50,858 bases of DNA from Spirochaetales bacterium (GTDB lineage: Bacteria; Spirochaetota; GWE2-31-10). How positions within the stretch are numbered: the stretch's first letter is position 1; each line of letters begins with the position of its first letter. The position numbers and the translations under genes were made by a program. Below, in pieces: positions 18,827 to 28,191 of this stretch. Location of the stretch: positions 1 through 50,858 of the forward strand of contig JAGANG010000072.1 of assembly GCA_017624275.1 (NCBI GenBank), in the 5' to 3' direction. Under the pieces are notes generated by a model. It saw only the letters and a program-made list of their open reading frames with translations, was not told the DNA's origin and ran no database searches.

Positions 18827-19498
18827 TTACACTCCTTTAGCGTCAAATCCCCAAATTATTTTATGCAATTGCAACGACAATCTGACATCCAAACGATTTT
18901 CTGTAATAAATGCCGCTAAATCCTTCAAATCTATTTTCCCGGTTTGCGGCGACAAATAAATATCCAAGCCGGGATTATCTTTTTTGATTGCATCAATTAT
19001 AAGCCTAACATATACCAAATCATTTTTATCTACGACAATCTTTATACAATCCAACCCGGCTCGAAGCTTTTTGATATTATTTTTGCAAAAACTTCCCCCC
19101 TCACCGGAAGAAAACGTTTTCCAATCCGCAACATATCGCAAATTGCCCTTACCGAAATCTTGAATAAAAACAGAACCGTTAGTCTCGACATAAAACAAAA
19201 CATCAGAATGTTTAGCTGCCAATTGTGAAATTGCTTCCATTCGCTCATTCAACAAAGGCTCGCCACCGGTAAAAAGCACAAAAGCCCCCGGATATTCTTT
19301 TTCAACTTTTGCAATCACATCAGCCAATTCGGTAAAAGTCAGCTGTTCATTAATTTCATTACGATTTGGAGTATCACAATAGGAACAATTCAAATTACAG
19401 CCGGAAAAACGAATCAAATACATAGGCTGTCCGGCTGTGGGAGCTTCACCGCTTAAAGTAAAAAAACGTTCGACAATAGGAAAAACAACTTCAGGCAT
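18827..19498 (-). CDS. queE: 7-carboxy-7-deazaguanine synthase (radical SAM)
   Basis: QueE rearranges 6-carboxy-tetrahydropterin into 7-carboxy-7-deazaguanine with S-adenosylmethionine and a [4Fe-4S] cluster. The cluster motif CNLNCSYCD (C-x3-C-x2-C), the GxxP-type start region GEAPTAGQPMYLIRFSGC and the SAM-binding FTGGEPLL are present. The ATG at 19498 lies inside the end of queD (8-base overlap), with GGAG upstream, giving 223 residues. Extending the frame to 19549 would overlap queD far more and lacks such a site. Confidence 0.95.
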   Translation of the reverse strand: MPEVVFPIVERFFTLSGEAPTAGQPMYLIRFSGCNLNCSYCDTPNRNEINEQLTFTELADVIAKVEKEYPGAFVLFTGGEPLLNERMEAISQLAAKHSDVLFYVETNGSVFIQDFGKGNLRYVADWKTFSSGEGGSFCKNNIKKLRAGLDCIKIVVDKNDLVYVRLIIDAIKKDNPGLDIYLSPQTGKIDLKDLAAFITENRLDVRLSLQLHKIIWGFDAKGV

Positions 19499-19859
19499 TA
19501 AAAGAATCTCCGCCTTCGCAATACGATTGACGTGACAAAGTATTTTCATAAACTCGTACGCGGAATTTTAATTCCGGTTGTTTTTCTTTCAAGTTATCAT
19601 AAAAATATTCCACAAGATTTTCTGCGGTCGGAGCTTTTTTTAGAATATTATTAAGAATCTGATGATCTAACGGCTCAATCAAAGTTTTTATATTACCGAA
19701 ATCCCATAAAATCCCTTGATTGTTAAGATTTTTGCTGTCACCTTGAACCCAAACACAAACTTTCCATGAATGTCCATGCATAGAAACACACTTTCCGGGA
19801 TGTTCCGGAATAAAATGTGCAGCATCAAAAAAACCTTCTGTATATAAAGTAAGTTCCAT
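19491..19859 (-). CDS. queD: 6-carboxy-5,6,7,8-tetrahydropterin synthase
   Basis: QueD makes 6-carboxytetrahydropterin from dihydroneopterin triphosphate. The 122-residue protein has the zinc-binding histidines (FDAAHFIPEH, CVSMHGHSW), the catalytic Cys in GKCVSMHGH and the conserved APTAENLVEYFYDNL. It is the first gene of the queD-queE-queC-queF unit, all four of which overlap or abut. I looked for a preQ1 riboswitch in the upstream 170 bases and saw no convincing one. Confidence 0.95.
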   Translation of the reverse strand: MELTLYTEGFFDAAHFIPEHPGKCVSMHGHSWKVCVWVQGDSKNLNNQGILWDFGNIKTLIEPLDHQILNNILKKAPTAENLVEYFYDNLKEKQPELKFRVRVYENTLSRQSYCEGGDSFNA

Positions 19860-20027
19860 TTTTATATCTCCGAAGCAGAATTTTCAAAATGGCTTTATAT
19901 AATAATTAGCTCAAAAAATAAAGATGTTGAAAAGCTCATGGCTGAAACTTTTTATTCCCATGTTTATTTATCTCTAATATTTTGATATACAAAAATCACA
20001 TCGATAAAATTCATCACGGAGAAAATC

Positions 20028-20360
20028 ATGCATAAAATGAGTGTAAAAACAAAATATTATAATCTCTTAAAAACAAACAAGAAAACTATAGAATTGAGAC
20101 TCTTTGATGAAAAAAGACAAAAGATAAAAATCGGCGATGAAATTATTTTTTCAGATTCTTCTGATAATACGGAAACTTTTAATGCCGTTGTCATCAATTT
20201 GCATCGAGCAAAAAACTTCGAAGAATTATGCTGCATTATTACACCGGAACAAGCCGGATTTTCTTCCGCTAAAGAATTGATTCAAACTTTAGAAGATTTT
20301 TACTCTCCCGATTCCCAAGAAAAATTCGGCGTTGTCGGTATAGAAATAAAAAAAATATAA
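20028..20360 (+). CDS. ASCH domain protein
   Basis: This 110-residue protein has the ASCH fold pattern: an N-terminal helix with KYYNLLKTNKKTIELRLFDEKR, the GDEIIFSD beta turn and a C-terminal FGVVGIEIKKI. The K-x-x-E-x-R core motif is intact. ASCH proteins bind RNA or modified nucleosides, and the small YqfB branch is an N4-acetylcytidine amidohydrolase. The specific activity here is unknown. GGAGA precedes the ATG. Its last 26 codons and the downstream leader are repeated at 22947-23198. Confidence 0.82.
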   Translation: MHKMSVKTKYYNLLKTNKKTIELRLFDEKRQKIKIGDEIIFSDSSDNTETFNAVVINLHRAKNFEELCCIITPEQAGFSSAKELIQTLEDFYSPDSQEKFGVVGIEIKKI

Positions 20361-20516
20361 ATCAGACTGTATAGAAAGCGAAGTTTCTGCATCTATTCTC
20401 TCTTCTGAAATGAGCAAATTGCAATACTTTTCCATTCTTCATAGAATTGTCGCATTTTACGCATATTTTGTGCAGAGAAACCTCTTAATCCCTTAAATCA
20501 GGTCAAACATTCTAAC
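20281..20516. repeat. duplicated segment, copy A (ASCH 3' end + CRISPR leader + first CRISPR repeat)
   Basis: These 236 bases recur at 22947-23198 with only a few substitutions and one 16-base indel. Copy A includes the functional end of the ASCH gene, about 120 bases of leader-like sequence and the first CRISPR repeat. The two copies bracket the truncated type I restriction genes. Confidence 0.9.
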
Positions 20517-20667
20517 AATTAACGGAGCGAAAAAGTATGACGACGAAACAAATCAGTCTTAATCCCTTAAATCAGGTCAATGATTCTAACAAAAACACGT
20601 TTCGACTTTCCAACGCCAGAATTAATGAACATGTCTTAATCCCTTTACTCAGGTCAATGATTCTAAC
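20482..20667. CRISPR. short CRISPR remnant: three 35-bp repeats, two spacers, no cas genes
   Basis: Repeats lie at 20482-20516, 20556-20590 and 20633-20667. The middle one begins GTCTTAATCCCTTAAATCAG and ends TGATTCTAAC. The first repeat differs at three positions and the third in TTTACTCAGG. Spacers are 39 bases (20517-20555) and 42 bases (20591-20632), with no similarity to each other that I can see. Degeneration of both terminal repeats suggests a decayed or truncated array. No cas gene is present in the window, so the type cannot be set. An array start with an AT-rich leader on the left fits the duplicated segment. Confidence 0.75.
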
Positions 20668-20687
20668 TCGAGACTCAAAAGGAATTG

Positions 20688-21415
20688 TTAATTGCCGGCA
20701 TTTCCATCACCTGTTTCTATAATGCTTTCCCCATTTTTTAAATTATAAACACTTTTCTTTCCTTGGTTAAACGGAAGAAAATAAGTTTCATCGCCGCAAA
20801 GCTTTGTTGTCATTGTTACATAATCTAAATCCATTGCAAAATGAACAAGACATCCTGATTTAAACAAAAAAAGTCTTTTATCAGGACTTCTGTCGTGTCT
20901 ATATTGATAAATTGCGTATGTGTAATCCTGTCCTGAGTTGTTACATTTTAGCTCAACACTTATTATTGCAATACCGTTTAAAAATAAAACTAAATCAACA
21001 CGTTCTTTTTTTTCAACATCTGCATAAACTTCTTGACTTACTGAAAAAATATTTAGTTCATATTTTTCCCATTCTTTTTTGTTAAATGTAGTTGCTGGCT
21101 TAGTATACATAAGGTCTAAATGTTCATTACCGACATTAACACCATGTTTTAAACAATAAATAAGACTGGAACCCTTTTTTGTAATTTCTGTATTTATTGA
21201 AGCAAGGATCCGGTCTACAGTATCTAATTTATACAACTTTTCAAGCTTTTGCATTTTGTCTTTTTGTGTTGCATATAAGAATTGAAGTAACAGAGAATTA
21301 TCAAAGGCATAGGCACAATTAAAATCATGGTCTGTATGCTCAATAAAACCATTTTTCCACAAAGATATTTTGCAATAAATTGTTGATATTGTTTTTCAGT
21401 TTGAACCATACTCAT
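20688..21415 (-). pseudogene. truncated, frameshifted type I restriction enzyme R subunit (hsdR 5' part)
   Basis: The frame starts at ATG 21415 (MSMVQTEKQYQQFIAKYL), shifts near 21360 (WKNGFIEHTDHDF continues in another frame) and then runs to 20688. The protein matches only the N-terminal nuclease part of HsdR: ERVDLVLFLNGIAIISVELK contains the Asp and Glu-x-Lys of the restriction nuclease, followed by QYRHDRSPDKRLFLFKSGCLVHFAMD. The helicase motor and C-terminus, normally another 700 or so residues, are absent; the sequence stops about 20 bases from the last CRISPR repeat. No restriction activity is expected. Confidence 0.85.
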
Positions 21416-21431
21416 AATTACACCTCTTTTT

Positions 21432-22655
21432 TTATGACAAATGCAAGCTTACTTTATGTAAAAGAAAATCTACAATATTTAAATGTTCTATTCCATCATG
21501 AGATAAATCAACTCTGTCTAGTGAAAGAACATATTTTGGTGATGCATCTGAAATTTTATCATACGCACCAAATTCTCGTTTTATCGTCTCTTCACTGGAA
21601 AGCAAGTATGAAACTTGAATAAAGCATTTTTTATTTCCCTTGATAGCAACAAAATCAATTTCTCCTTTATAGGTTTTGCCTGTAAACACAGTAAAACCTT
21701 GAATTAAAAGTTCATTGTAAATTATGTTCTCCAAAAAGAAAGTATCTTCATAATTAATTGTGTTTGTATTCAAAGTTCGCAAGCCTGTATCTGTGGCATA
21801 AAATTTATCGCTAGATTCAAGAGCTGCTTTCCCTGAAATATTGTACTTTTTACAAGAATGAAGAATATATGCTTTATGCAATTTTTCAAGATAATTATAT
21901 ATGGTTCGAGAACTTATCTTTTTTTTGCTTTTTTGCGAATAATAGTTTGCTATATTTTCTGCTGAAAATTCTTTTCCAGCGTTGGACATAATATAAAGTG
22001 AAATATCCTTAAAGGCACTTCTATCTATTTTACTAGATTTTTTTATTATATCCCTATTCACCATATTGGAATAAAGATTATCCAAAAAACGTTTTACAGA
22101 ATTTTCTTCCCTAAAACTAAATCTTAGCGGAAAGCCCCCCCATTTAATATAATCGTTTATAAACTCATCCGGATTACATTCAATGTTATTTAATGCAAGA
22201 AAATCAACAGATTCCTTAAAACTAAAAGGAAAAATCTCAAACTCAACAGTTCGACCGGTCAAAAGAGTTGCAAGTTCACCAGAAAGCATTGTAGAATCAC
22301 TTCCTGTAACAAAAATAGAACAGTTGAATTTAGCTTTAAGAGAAGCAAGAACTTTTTCAAAATCTTCTAGATGCTGAATTTCATCAATAAAAATGTAATA
22401 TTTTTCTTGGTCAATTATTAGGCTTTTTATTTCGGAATGAAGCTCATTTGCAGTAGTTATAAATGAATAATCCAAGTCTTCAAGATTTATACTGATTATA
22501 TGAGAACCAGAAATACCATTGAAAAGCAGTTCATTTTTTATTGTATCCATCAAAACTGATTTTCCGGAACGACGAACCCCTGTAATAACCTTGATTAAAT
22601 CAACATCATAATATGGTCGAATCAGTTTTAAATAATCTTCTCTAATTAATTGCAT
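21432..22655 (-). CDS. DUF4143/AAA ATPase family protein
   Basis: This 407-residue protein belongs to the large archaeal/bacterial AAA-plus-DUF4143 family. It has Walker A VITGVRRSGKSVLMD near residue 25, Walker B YIFIDEIQHLEDFEKVL, sensor-type IFVTGSDSTML, a winged-helix part (YYSQKSKKKISSRTIYNYLEKL) and a C-terminal nuclease-like KTYKGEIDFVAIKGNKKCFIQVSY. The role of the family is unclear; members are frequent cargo in type I restriction loci. It lies between truncated hsdS and hsdR pieces on the same strand, so it was probably an accessory gene of that locus. It looks intact. Confidence 0.88.
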   Translation of the reverse strand: MQLIREDYLKLIRPYYDVDLIKVITGVRRSGKSVLMDTIKNELLFNGISGSHIISINLEDLDYSFITTANELHSEIKSLIIDQEKYYIFIDEIQHLEDFEKVLASLKAKFNCSIFVTGSDSTMLSGELATLLTGRTVEFEIFPFSFKESVDFLALNNIECNPDEFINDYIKWGGFPLRFSFREENSVKRFLDNLYSNMVNRDIIKKSSKIDRSAFKDISLYIMSNAGKEFSAENIANYYSQKSKKKISSRTIYNYLEKLHKAYILHSCKKYNISGKAALESSDKFYATDTGLRTLNTNTINYEDTFFLENIIYNELLIQGFTVFTGKTYKGEIDFVAIKGNKKCFIQVSYLLSSEETIKREFGAYDKISDASPKYVLSLDRVDLSHDGIEHLNIVDFLLHKVSLHLS

Positions 22656-22769
22656 AAAAAACCTCTTTACATCGATTACTGAAAATAAAGCTCTTTTTTA
22701 TTTCGCAAATTACTATAATTTCATAATCACTGCAAGAATAATGCGTTTTATTTTCATAAACACAAATAA

Positions 22770-22946
22770 TTACACCTCTTTTTTCCCTGTTACATATTCA
22801 AAAATGAGTGATTTTTTATATTCTTCCAGTTTTTCAAGCTGTTGCTTTTTCAATTCAATAGATTTTTCAATATTTCCATATTTAGATTCAATGAATTTGG
22901 CAATTTTAATCTGTTCTGCTTTCGGAGGAACAGGTAGATACATATT
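22770..22946 (-). pseudogene. C-terminal fragment of type I restriction specificity subunit (hsdS)
   Basis: The minus-strand frame ending with TAA at 22770-22772 reads NMYLPVPPKAEQIKIAKF followed by a helical stretch ending EYVTGKKEV. This is the typical end of the second target-recognition domain and the distal coiled-coil helix of HsdS. The frame meets copy B of the duplicated segment at about 22947, beyond which the hsdS sequence is lost. Only about 59 codons remain. Confidence 0.85.
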
Positions 22947-23198
22947 TTCAAACTTTAGAAGATTTTTACTCTCCCGATTCCCAAGAAAAATTCGGCGTTG
23001 TCGGTATAGAAATAAAAAAAATATAAATCAGACTGTATAGAAAGCAAAGTTTCTGCATCTATTCTCTCTTCTGAAATTTTGCTCGCCAATGGCGAGCAAA
23101 TTGCAATACTTTTCCATTCTTCATAGAATTGTCGCATTTTACGCATATTTTGTGCAGAGAAATCTCTTAATCCCTTAAATCAGGTCAAACATTTTAAC
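22947..23198. repeat. duplicated segment, copy B (ASCH 3' end + leader + solitary CRISPR repeat)
   Basis: This copy of 20281-20516 ends with a single degenerate CRISPR repeat (23164-23198, ending ATTTTAAC instead of ATTCTAAC). It is 16 bases longer because it retains a complete hairpin, TTTGCTCGCC-AAT-GGCGAGCAAA, at 23078-23100, of which copy A has lost one arm. The ASCH codons here have no start and are dead. Confidence 0.9.
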
Positions 23199-23341
23199 TA
23201 TAACTAATGCGGAATATCTTTAGTTTCAGTCATCATCTATACCCCTCATTTTATTCTTGGGTATTTTTTGATTGTACTTTTATAATAACTTTTCTGATTG
23301 AGTAAGTTAATTTTTGCATATTCAATTTATAACCATAAAAA

Positions 23342-25033
23342 TCAAGCTAAAGGTGCATTCGACAAAATAACTTCAATGTCATTATTTTTTCCTGCTAACA
23401 ACTTCTTCACATAATCACAATATCCATGTTTGTTATCAACTTTTGGTCCAATTATCACAGATTTTAATGAATCATATTCAAATATATTTTTATATTCGTA
23501 ATATAACTTATATGTTCCATTAACAACATTTAATGCTTCTGGAGCACACAAATCCAACATACGAAGTTCTTTTTCTTCTGCAAAATCAGATGATTTAATA
23601 AAATAACGAAGTTTATATAAAACTTTAACAGCAAGTTCTTTATTGTTACACTTTTTTACGGCTTTAAATAAACGCTTAAAACTATATAGAAGATTTCTTT
23701 GCTTCATTTCAGTTTTATCTTTATGGGATGAATATGTATTCCACTTAAGTGCAATATTAATATTCAAATCAATTATATACGGTTTTAATTCATCTTCTAA
23801 TGGATAAAAGTATAATATTTTGCGTTCTGCGTTATAGTATAAAATCCAGAAAAGCGGTTTTCTAGAATCAATTACTATATTAACATCTTCAGATGTTTTA
23901 TCAATATTATTATTCATATTTATAGGATTTATTTGGAAAAACTTTCTATCAAAAGTAAGAGAAATTCCAGTACCTTCTTTATCATCTTTTTTTCCATAAA
24001 GTCTAAACATTGTTAAAGAATTTTTATTTCTGGAATATGATGTTTGAACTGCTATATATTGATTGACATTTTCTGTATTTACATTTGTACCTATGCAATT
24101 ATTATCTAACAAAATTTTAGTAAGAACATTTCCTTCTATTTTGTCATTTGCATTCGACAAAGAAAATTCTGCAATCTTCTTGTCATCTTGTAATAAAAGA
24201 TCAAAAGTTGATTGGCTTGTATAATGACTTATTTCTTGAATTTTTGAGTCTTCAGTTATCATCAATTGTGCTAATATAAGAAATTGCCAATACCATATAT
24301 GTTTTAATTGTTTTTTTTCTTTTTCATCAGATGTTTCTTCTAACAATCTATATTCAAGATAGCCATCTTCATAAGAAAAATTACTTTCAGTAAAAGCCTC
24401 TATTAAATCAGAGGGTTTATACTTGAGATATTTAGAATATTTTATAATATCATCAAAAGTTTTATATCTTTCTTGTTTTGAGTAATTAAAGAATTGTATA
24501 AGTTTTCTTTTTTTCTCTTCTGACGAATATTTTGGATTAAAAGCATCAATTAAATAAATTTGATATTTACCATTAAAGATTATACTAGGTTTATCTAATG
24601 TATAGTATTCATGAACAATACTTTTTGCCAATGAAAAACTTTTTTCTGAATCTCCCTGAATAAAATAGGAATCAATCAGCATTGTTTGTGCAACAATTTT
24701 ATTATAAAAACCTAATTCATTATTTTTAATTGCTTCTTCAAGACAGCTTTTAGCATCCTCAATATACTTAATATGATTTTTTACTTCTGTATCACATGAA
24801 TATTTAAATGCAGTAAAACCTTTTATATAATTTGAACAATTATTTTTATCATCAAAAGCAAAATTATAAGCTTCTCGATATCTTAATTCTCTAAAAAAAG
24901 TTGCAACACGCATTGTAGAGATTTTACTTATATCATAATCAGAAGAATCCAAAAGTTTATGACATTTCTTATATTCACCTCTATCAAGCAACTCCCAAAA
25001 ATTATCTATACTCAATTCTAATTCGTCACTCAT
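23342..25033 (-). CDS. DUF2971-like protein with helical-repeat N-terminus
   Basis: This 563-residue protein has an N-terminal half of paired helices (about residues 1-200, TPR-like, for example FWELLDRGEYKKCHKLL). The C-terminal region resembles DUF2971: a Q-T-S-YSRNKNSLTMFRLYGKKDDKEGTGISLTF block and a terminal EEKELRMLD ... VIIGPKV. DUF2971 proteins are frequent in defence islands and their activity is not established. The start is 8 bases after the Res-type gene with GGGAG upstream, so it is the last gene of the five-gene operon. The DUF2971 call is by pattern and is moderate. Confidence 0.65.
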   Translation of the reverse strand: MSDELELSIDNFWELLDRGEYKKCHKLLDSSDYDISKISTMRVATFFRELRYREAYNFAFDDKNNCSNYIKGFTAFKYSCDTEVKNHIKYIEDAKSCLEEAIKNNELGFYNKIVAQTMLIDSYFIQGDSEKSFSLAKSIVHEYYTLDKPSIIFNGKYQIYLIDAFNPKYSSEEKKRKLIQFFNYSKQERYKTFDDIIKYSKYLKYKPSDLIEAFTESNFSYEDGYLEYRLLEETSDEKEKKQLKHIWYWQFLILAQLMITEDSKIQEISHYTSQSTFDLLLQDDKKIAEFSLSNANDKIEGNVLTKILLDNNCIGTNVNTENVNQYIAVQTSYSRNKNSLTMFRLYGKKDDKEGTGISLTFDRKFFQINPINMNNNIDKTSEDVNIVIDSRKPLFWILYYNAERKILYFYPLEDELKPYIIDLNINIALKWNTYSSHKDKTEMKQRNLLYSFKRLFKAVKKCNNKELAVKVLYKLRYFIKSSDFAEEKELRMLDLCAPEALNVVNGTYKLYYEYKNIFEYDSLKSVIIGPKVDNKHGYCDYVKKLLAGKNNDIEVILSNAPLA

Positions 25034-25041
25034 TATTATGG

Positions 25042-28000
25042 TTAATCTCCCAATATTTTCTCAATCAATTCCTTAATATACTCATCCTGCATAAAAAAAA
25101 CATGATTGGCATTCCACATTGTTTTTGAATGTTTTTCAACCAAATTCTGTATACCCGTAGGGCTAATAATAAATGAGTTTAGTATTACACTTTCGTCAGC
25201 AAGTTTTTTTTGCAAATCTTTAACTTGATGAAACATCTGAACTTTTGAACTATAAATAGATTCTCTTCCCATTCCATGTGGATCTATAAAAGTTATATAC
25301 TGCTTACCATCTTTGATAATCCACATAATAAAGTCCGGATAAAAACCGGATTCAACAAAGAATCCAACACCTTTTTTACTTTTATTTCTTATTAAGAAAA
25401 TCTCGCAATTATCTATTAATTCAGGCTTTTTTGAAATATAAGATTTCAAATCATCAACAAACTCATATTCACTTTTTACAAGAGCTACAGGTGAAACCGT
25501 TATTTCTGTAGTCTTACCATTCACATAAAGATATGGGTTATAAAGATTATTTGTAAAACTTATAGACCATAAAAATGCATTAGAATTATTTGTCAATGAT
25601 TCTATTTTTCCTGAGTCTTTAGCAGCTTCAACATTTTGCTTCAATGTCTCAAGAAAAACCTTTACATCCTCATTTTGTTCCGGATTTAAAATTGTGACAG
25701 AATATTCATCATTTTCTACGAAATTTGGATCATTTTCATCAACTTCTACATATTGCATTAACGGAGTTTCCCATTCACCTTTAAGCATCACATAGAACTT
25801 ATCAAAATATTTCTTAAGCAAGGATATTGCAATATTTTGCAAACGTTCAACATCAGCAAAAGAATGAACTTCCATTTCTGCTTTTGGAATATAAATCGTA
25901 TACCATGAATTATCTTCAAGTATTTTTTTTAATTCTTCTTTTAATATATGAACATTATAGCGGTTCTTTTCATTCTTGTAATTTTCAATTTCCAACCAAA
26001 TTTTATTATAATCAAACAACATTATGATGTTATTTTCAAAATGACACTCATCTTTTTGGCTTTCAAAATCCCCTGTAGATACAGACGATTTTTGTTGTAA
26101 TTGGGTATAACAATCCTGAACAATGGAAATTCCGGGTATTAATCGAAAAATTGGTTTTGGAGCATCTTTTTTATAATTCAGATTATCAGGTAAACGAAGT
26201 GTTTTTAGTTTCTTTTTCAAAGCCTCTTTATTCTTTATAACAGGCAAATCAATCTGAATCATTTCTTCTTCGCCGTTTGGAATATTCTCACTTTCAATGT
26301 ATTCCTCAAATTTCTTCATATAATCTGCACGCACACCAAAAACATTTAATGTTTCCAGTAATTCTGTGTATTTTGGAATATCTATAGTGTTGTCATCAAA
26401 TTTTTTGTAAGCCCTACTACGTTTAAGAGATTTTTTATAGCCCATTAAACGAACTCCGCGACCGAACAACTGAATAATTTCACTTCCTTCACTTCGACCG
26501 ACATTCATCAAGCCCATAGTAGAAACACGCCAACAGTTCCATCCTTCTGTAAATTTCTTTGAACCAATCAAAAGGTTTATTTTGGAATCTTTATCAGTAA
26601 TTGTTTGAAAAAGAGAATGACCGATATCTAACGTAGTTGCTTCAAAACCATTTTCTTTTAATATTTTTATAAGTTCAGAAGAGTTACCTACATTAATAAC
26701 ACCAAACGGCTCATTATCTCCCATTCTTATTGCAATTTCACCATCAATCCCTTTGATATTAGAAATATGCATTTCAGCACCAGCAATATTTGAGTTGAGC
26801 ACAATCTTTAGAACGTCTTCATAAATTTTATCAGGAGTAATTCCTAATGAAGCAAGATAAATAAATCTTCTTGCAAAAACATCACGACGCTTATCATGAA
26901 GTCCGGAATTTCCACTTAAAACTTGAGAAATATAACCGGTATATTCTTCCTTTTTATCTGAAAAGTTTTTGAAAAACAAAAGAATATCTGCTACGTCTGA
27001 AAGAGTCTGTTTATCTTCTTTTGAATTACTTGCAGTTACCGTATGCCCTACAAATACAAAAAGAGGATTTTCAATATTAAACCTACCAAGGCTGTTTACT
27101 TTTTCAAGATAGAGTTTTTTCTGTTGGTAAAATGCAAGAAGACAAGCTGTTAAATATTTTTGTGGGGGCTGTTCATTCTGAATATCCTTCATATCGATGA
27201 TATTGTAATCTTTTCCATATCCGTCATTGTAAAAATAGCAGTACGAATAATCAAAGAGAATGCATTTTGCATACTGTTGAACAAGTTCATCTTTCCCAGA
27301 AGCTTTGACTGCCTGTCCGAATGTTGCGGAATATTCAAAAGAAAATCCTTCTTTACAAAGTTCATTTCTAAACGGCATCCACTTATCACCAGAAGAACCT
27401 TTATGCCCTTCATCTACAAATAAAAGGTTTTTACTCCCAAAACGGCTTACTGCAACGGTTTTATCACCGTCTTTTTCTGCTAACTTGGAATTTTCTAAAA
27501 CCTGCACAATATAGTTATCAGCATACATTCCTCGACTAGCAGTTTTATCGTAAACTTCCGCTTTTATTCCGTCTGTTGCAAACTCATTTATATGTTGTGA
27601 AGAAAGTCCTTCGTTTGGAGTAAGTAAAATAATTGTTGTATCATTACTCAAATACTTATGTGCATAATGTAAATACTGATAGTAATTTATATGCATCAAA
27701 ATTGTTTTTCCGGAACCGGTGGCATTCCATAAGGCAATTTTATTTAAATCAACTTCTGTGCAAGATGAAATTGCATCATTTGGATTATCCTGATTGAATT
27801 GCTCAACAACTTCATTCAAACCATTTAACAACAGTTCTTTATTGTTAAAATACATATCCAAATAGTATTCAACAAATAATAAAGAAAGATACTGAAAATA
27901 TTTCAAACTGATTTTTACATCACGAGTTTCATTTATTTTATTAAGGTGGCGAACAATATTTCTATCATATTCTGAAAGTTTATCTTTTGAAATTAAGATT

Positions 28001-28191
28001 CCTTGTCTTTGAATTATTCTTGGTAAAAATCCTGTTACACCATCACTGTCAATTTGCTCAAGTTCTATGCGTTTTAAATCACTTGAAAGATTTTTGAAAT
28101 TATCAGCACCAAACTGTAGGAACATATATTGATTCAAAACAAGTTTTTGTGAGAATTTTAATGTAGAAGTAGATTTCTTAGATTTAGCCAT
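25042..28191 (-). CDS. type III restriction-like Res subunit: DEAD/DEAH helicase with C-terminal nuclease region
   Basis: This 1049-residue protein has Walker A WNATGSGKTILMH near residue 155, a Walker B/DEAH-like VDEGHKGSSGDKW near residue 255, and helicase C-terminal motifs (LIGSKKFTEGWNCWRVSTMGLMNVGRS, IIQLFGRGVRL). The C-terminal part contains FYPDFIMWIIKDGKQYITFIDPHG, which aligns in layout with a PD-(D/E)xK nuclease. The expected last lysine position is histidine here (FIDPHG). In type III systems Res cuts DNA after ATP-dependent translocation, in complex with Mod. It abuts the DUF1016 gene directly. Cutting activity is inferred, not shown. Confidence 0.88.
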   Translation of the reverse strand: MAKSKKSTSTLKFSQKLVLNQYMFLQFGADNFKNLSSDLKRIELEQIDSDGVTGFLPRIIQRQGILISKDKLSEYDRNIVRHLNKINETRDVKISLKYFQYLSLLFVEYYLDMYFNNKELLLNGLNEVVEQFNQDNPNDAISSCTEVDLNKIALWNATGSGKTILMHINYYQYLHYAHKYLSNDTTIILLTPNEGLSSQHINEFATDGIKAEVYDKTASRGMYADNYIVQVLENSKLAEKDGDKTVAVSRFGSKNLLFVDEGHKGSSGDKWMPFRNELCKEGFSFEYSATFGQAVKASGKDELVQQYAKCILFDYSYCYFYNDGYGKDYNIIDMKDIQNEQPPQKYLTACLLAFYQQKKLYLEKVNSLGRFNIENPLFVFVGHTVTASNSKEDKQTLSDVADILLFFKNFSDKKEEYTGYISQVLSGNSGLHDKRRDVFARRFIYLASLGITPDKIYEDVLKIVLNSNIAGAEMHISNIKGIDGEIAIRMGDNEPFGVINVGNSSELIKILKENGFEATTLDIGHSLFQTITDKDSKINLLIGSKKFTEGWNCWRVSTMGLMNVGRSEGSEIIQLFGRGVRLMGYKKSLKRSRAYKKFDDNTIDIPKYTELLETLNVFGVRADYMKKFEEYIESENIPNGEEEMIQIDLPVIKNKEALKKKLKTLRLPDNLNYKKDAPKPIFRLIPGISIVQDCYTQLQQKSSVSTGDFESQKDECHFENNIIMLFDYNKIWLEIENYKNEKNRYNVHILKEELKKILEDNSWYTIYIPKAEMEVHSFADVERLQNIAISLLKKYFDKFYVMLKGEWETPLMQYVEVDENDPNFVENDEYSVTILNPEQNEDVKVFLETLKQNVEAAKDSGKIESLTNNSNAFLWSISFTNNLYNPYLYVNGKTTEITVSPVALVKSEYEFVDDLKSYISKKPELIDNCEIFLIRNKSKKGVGFFVESGFYPDFIMWIIKDGKQYITFIDPHGMGRESIYSSKVQMFHQVKDLQKKLADESVILNSFIISPTGIQNLVEKHSKTMWNANHVFFMQDEYIKELIEKILGD

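Noticed and set aside
19860..20027. preQ1 riboswitch upstream of queD
   Set aside because: I looked for the short stem with an A-rich tail and for a purine-rich pairing near the ribosome site and saw no convincing match.
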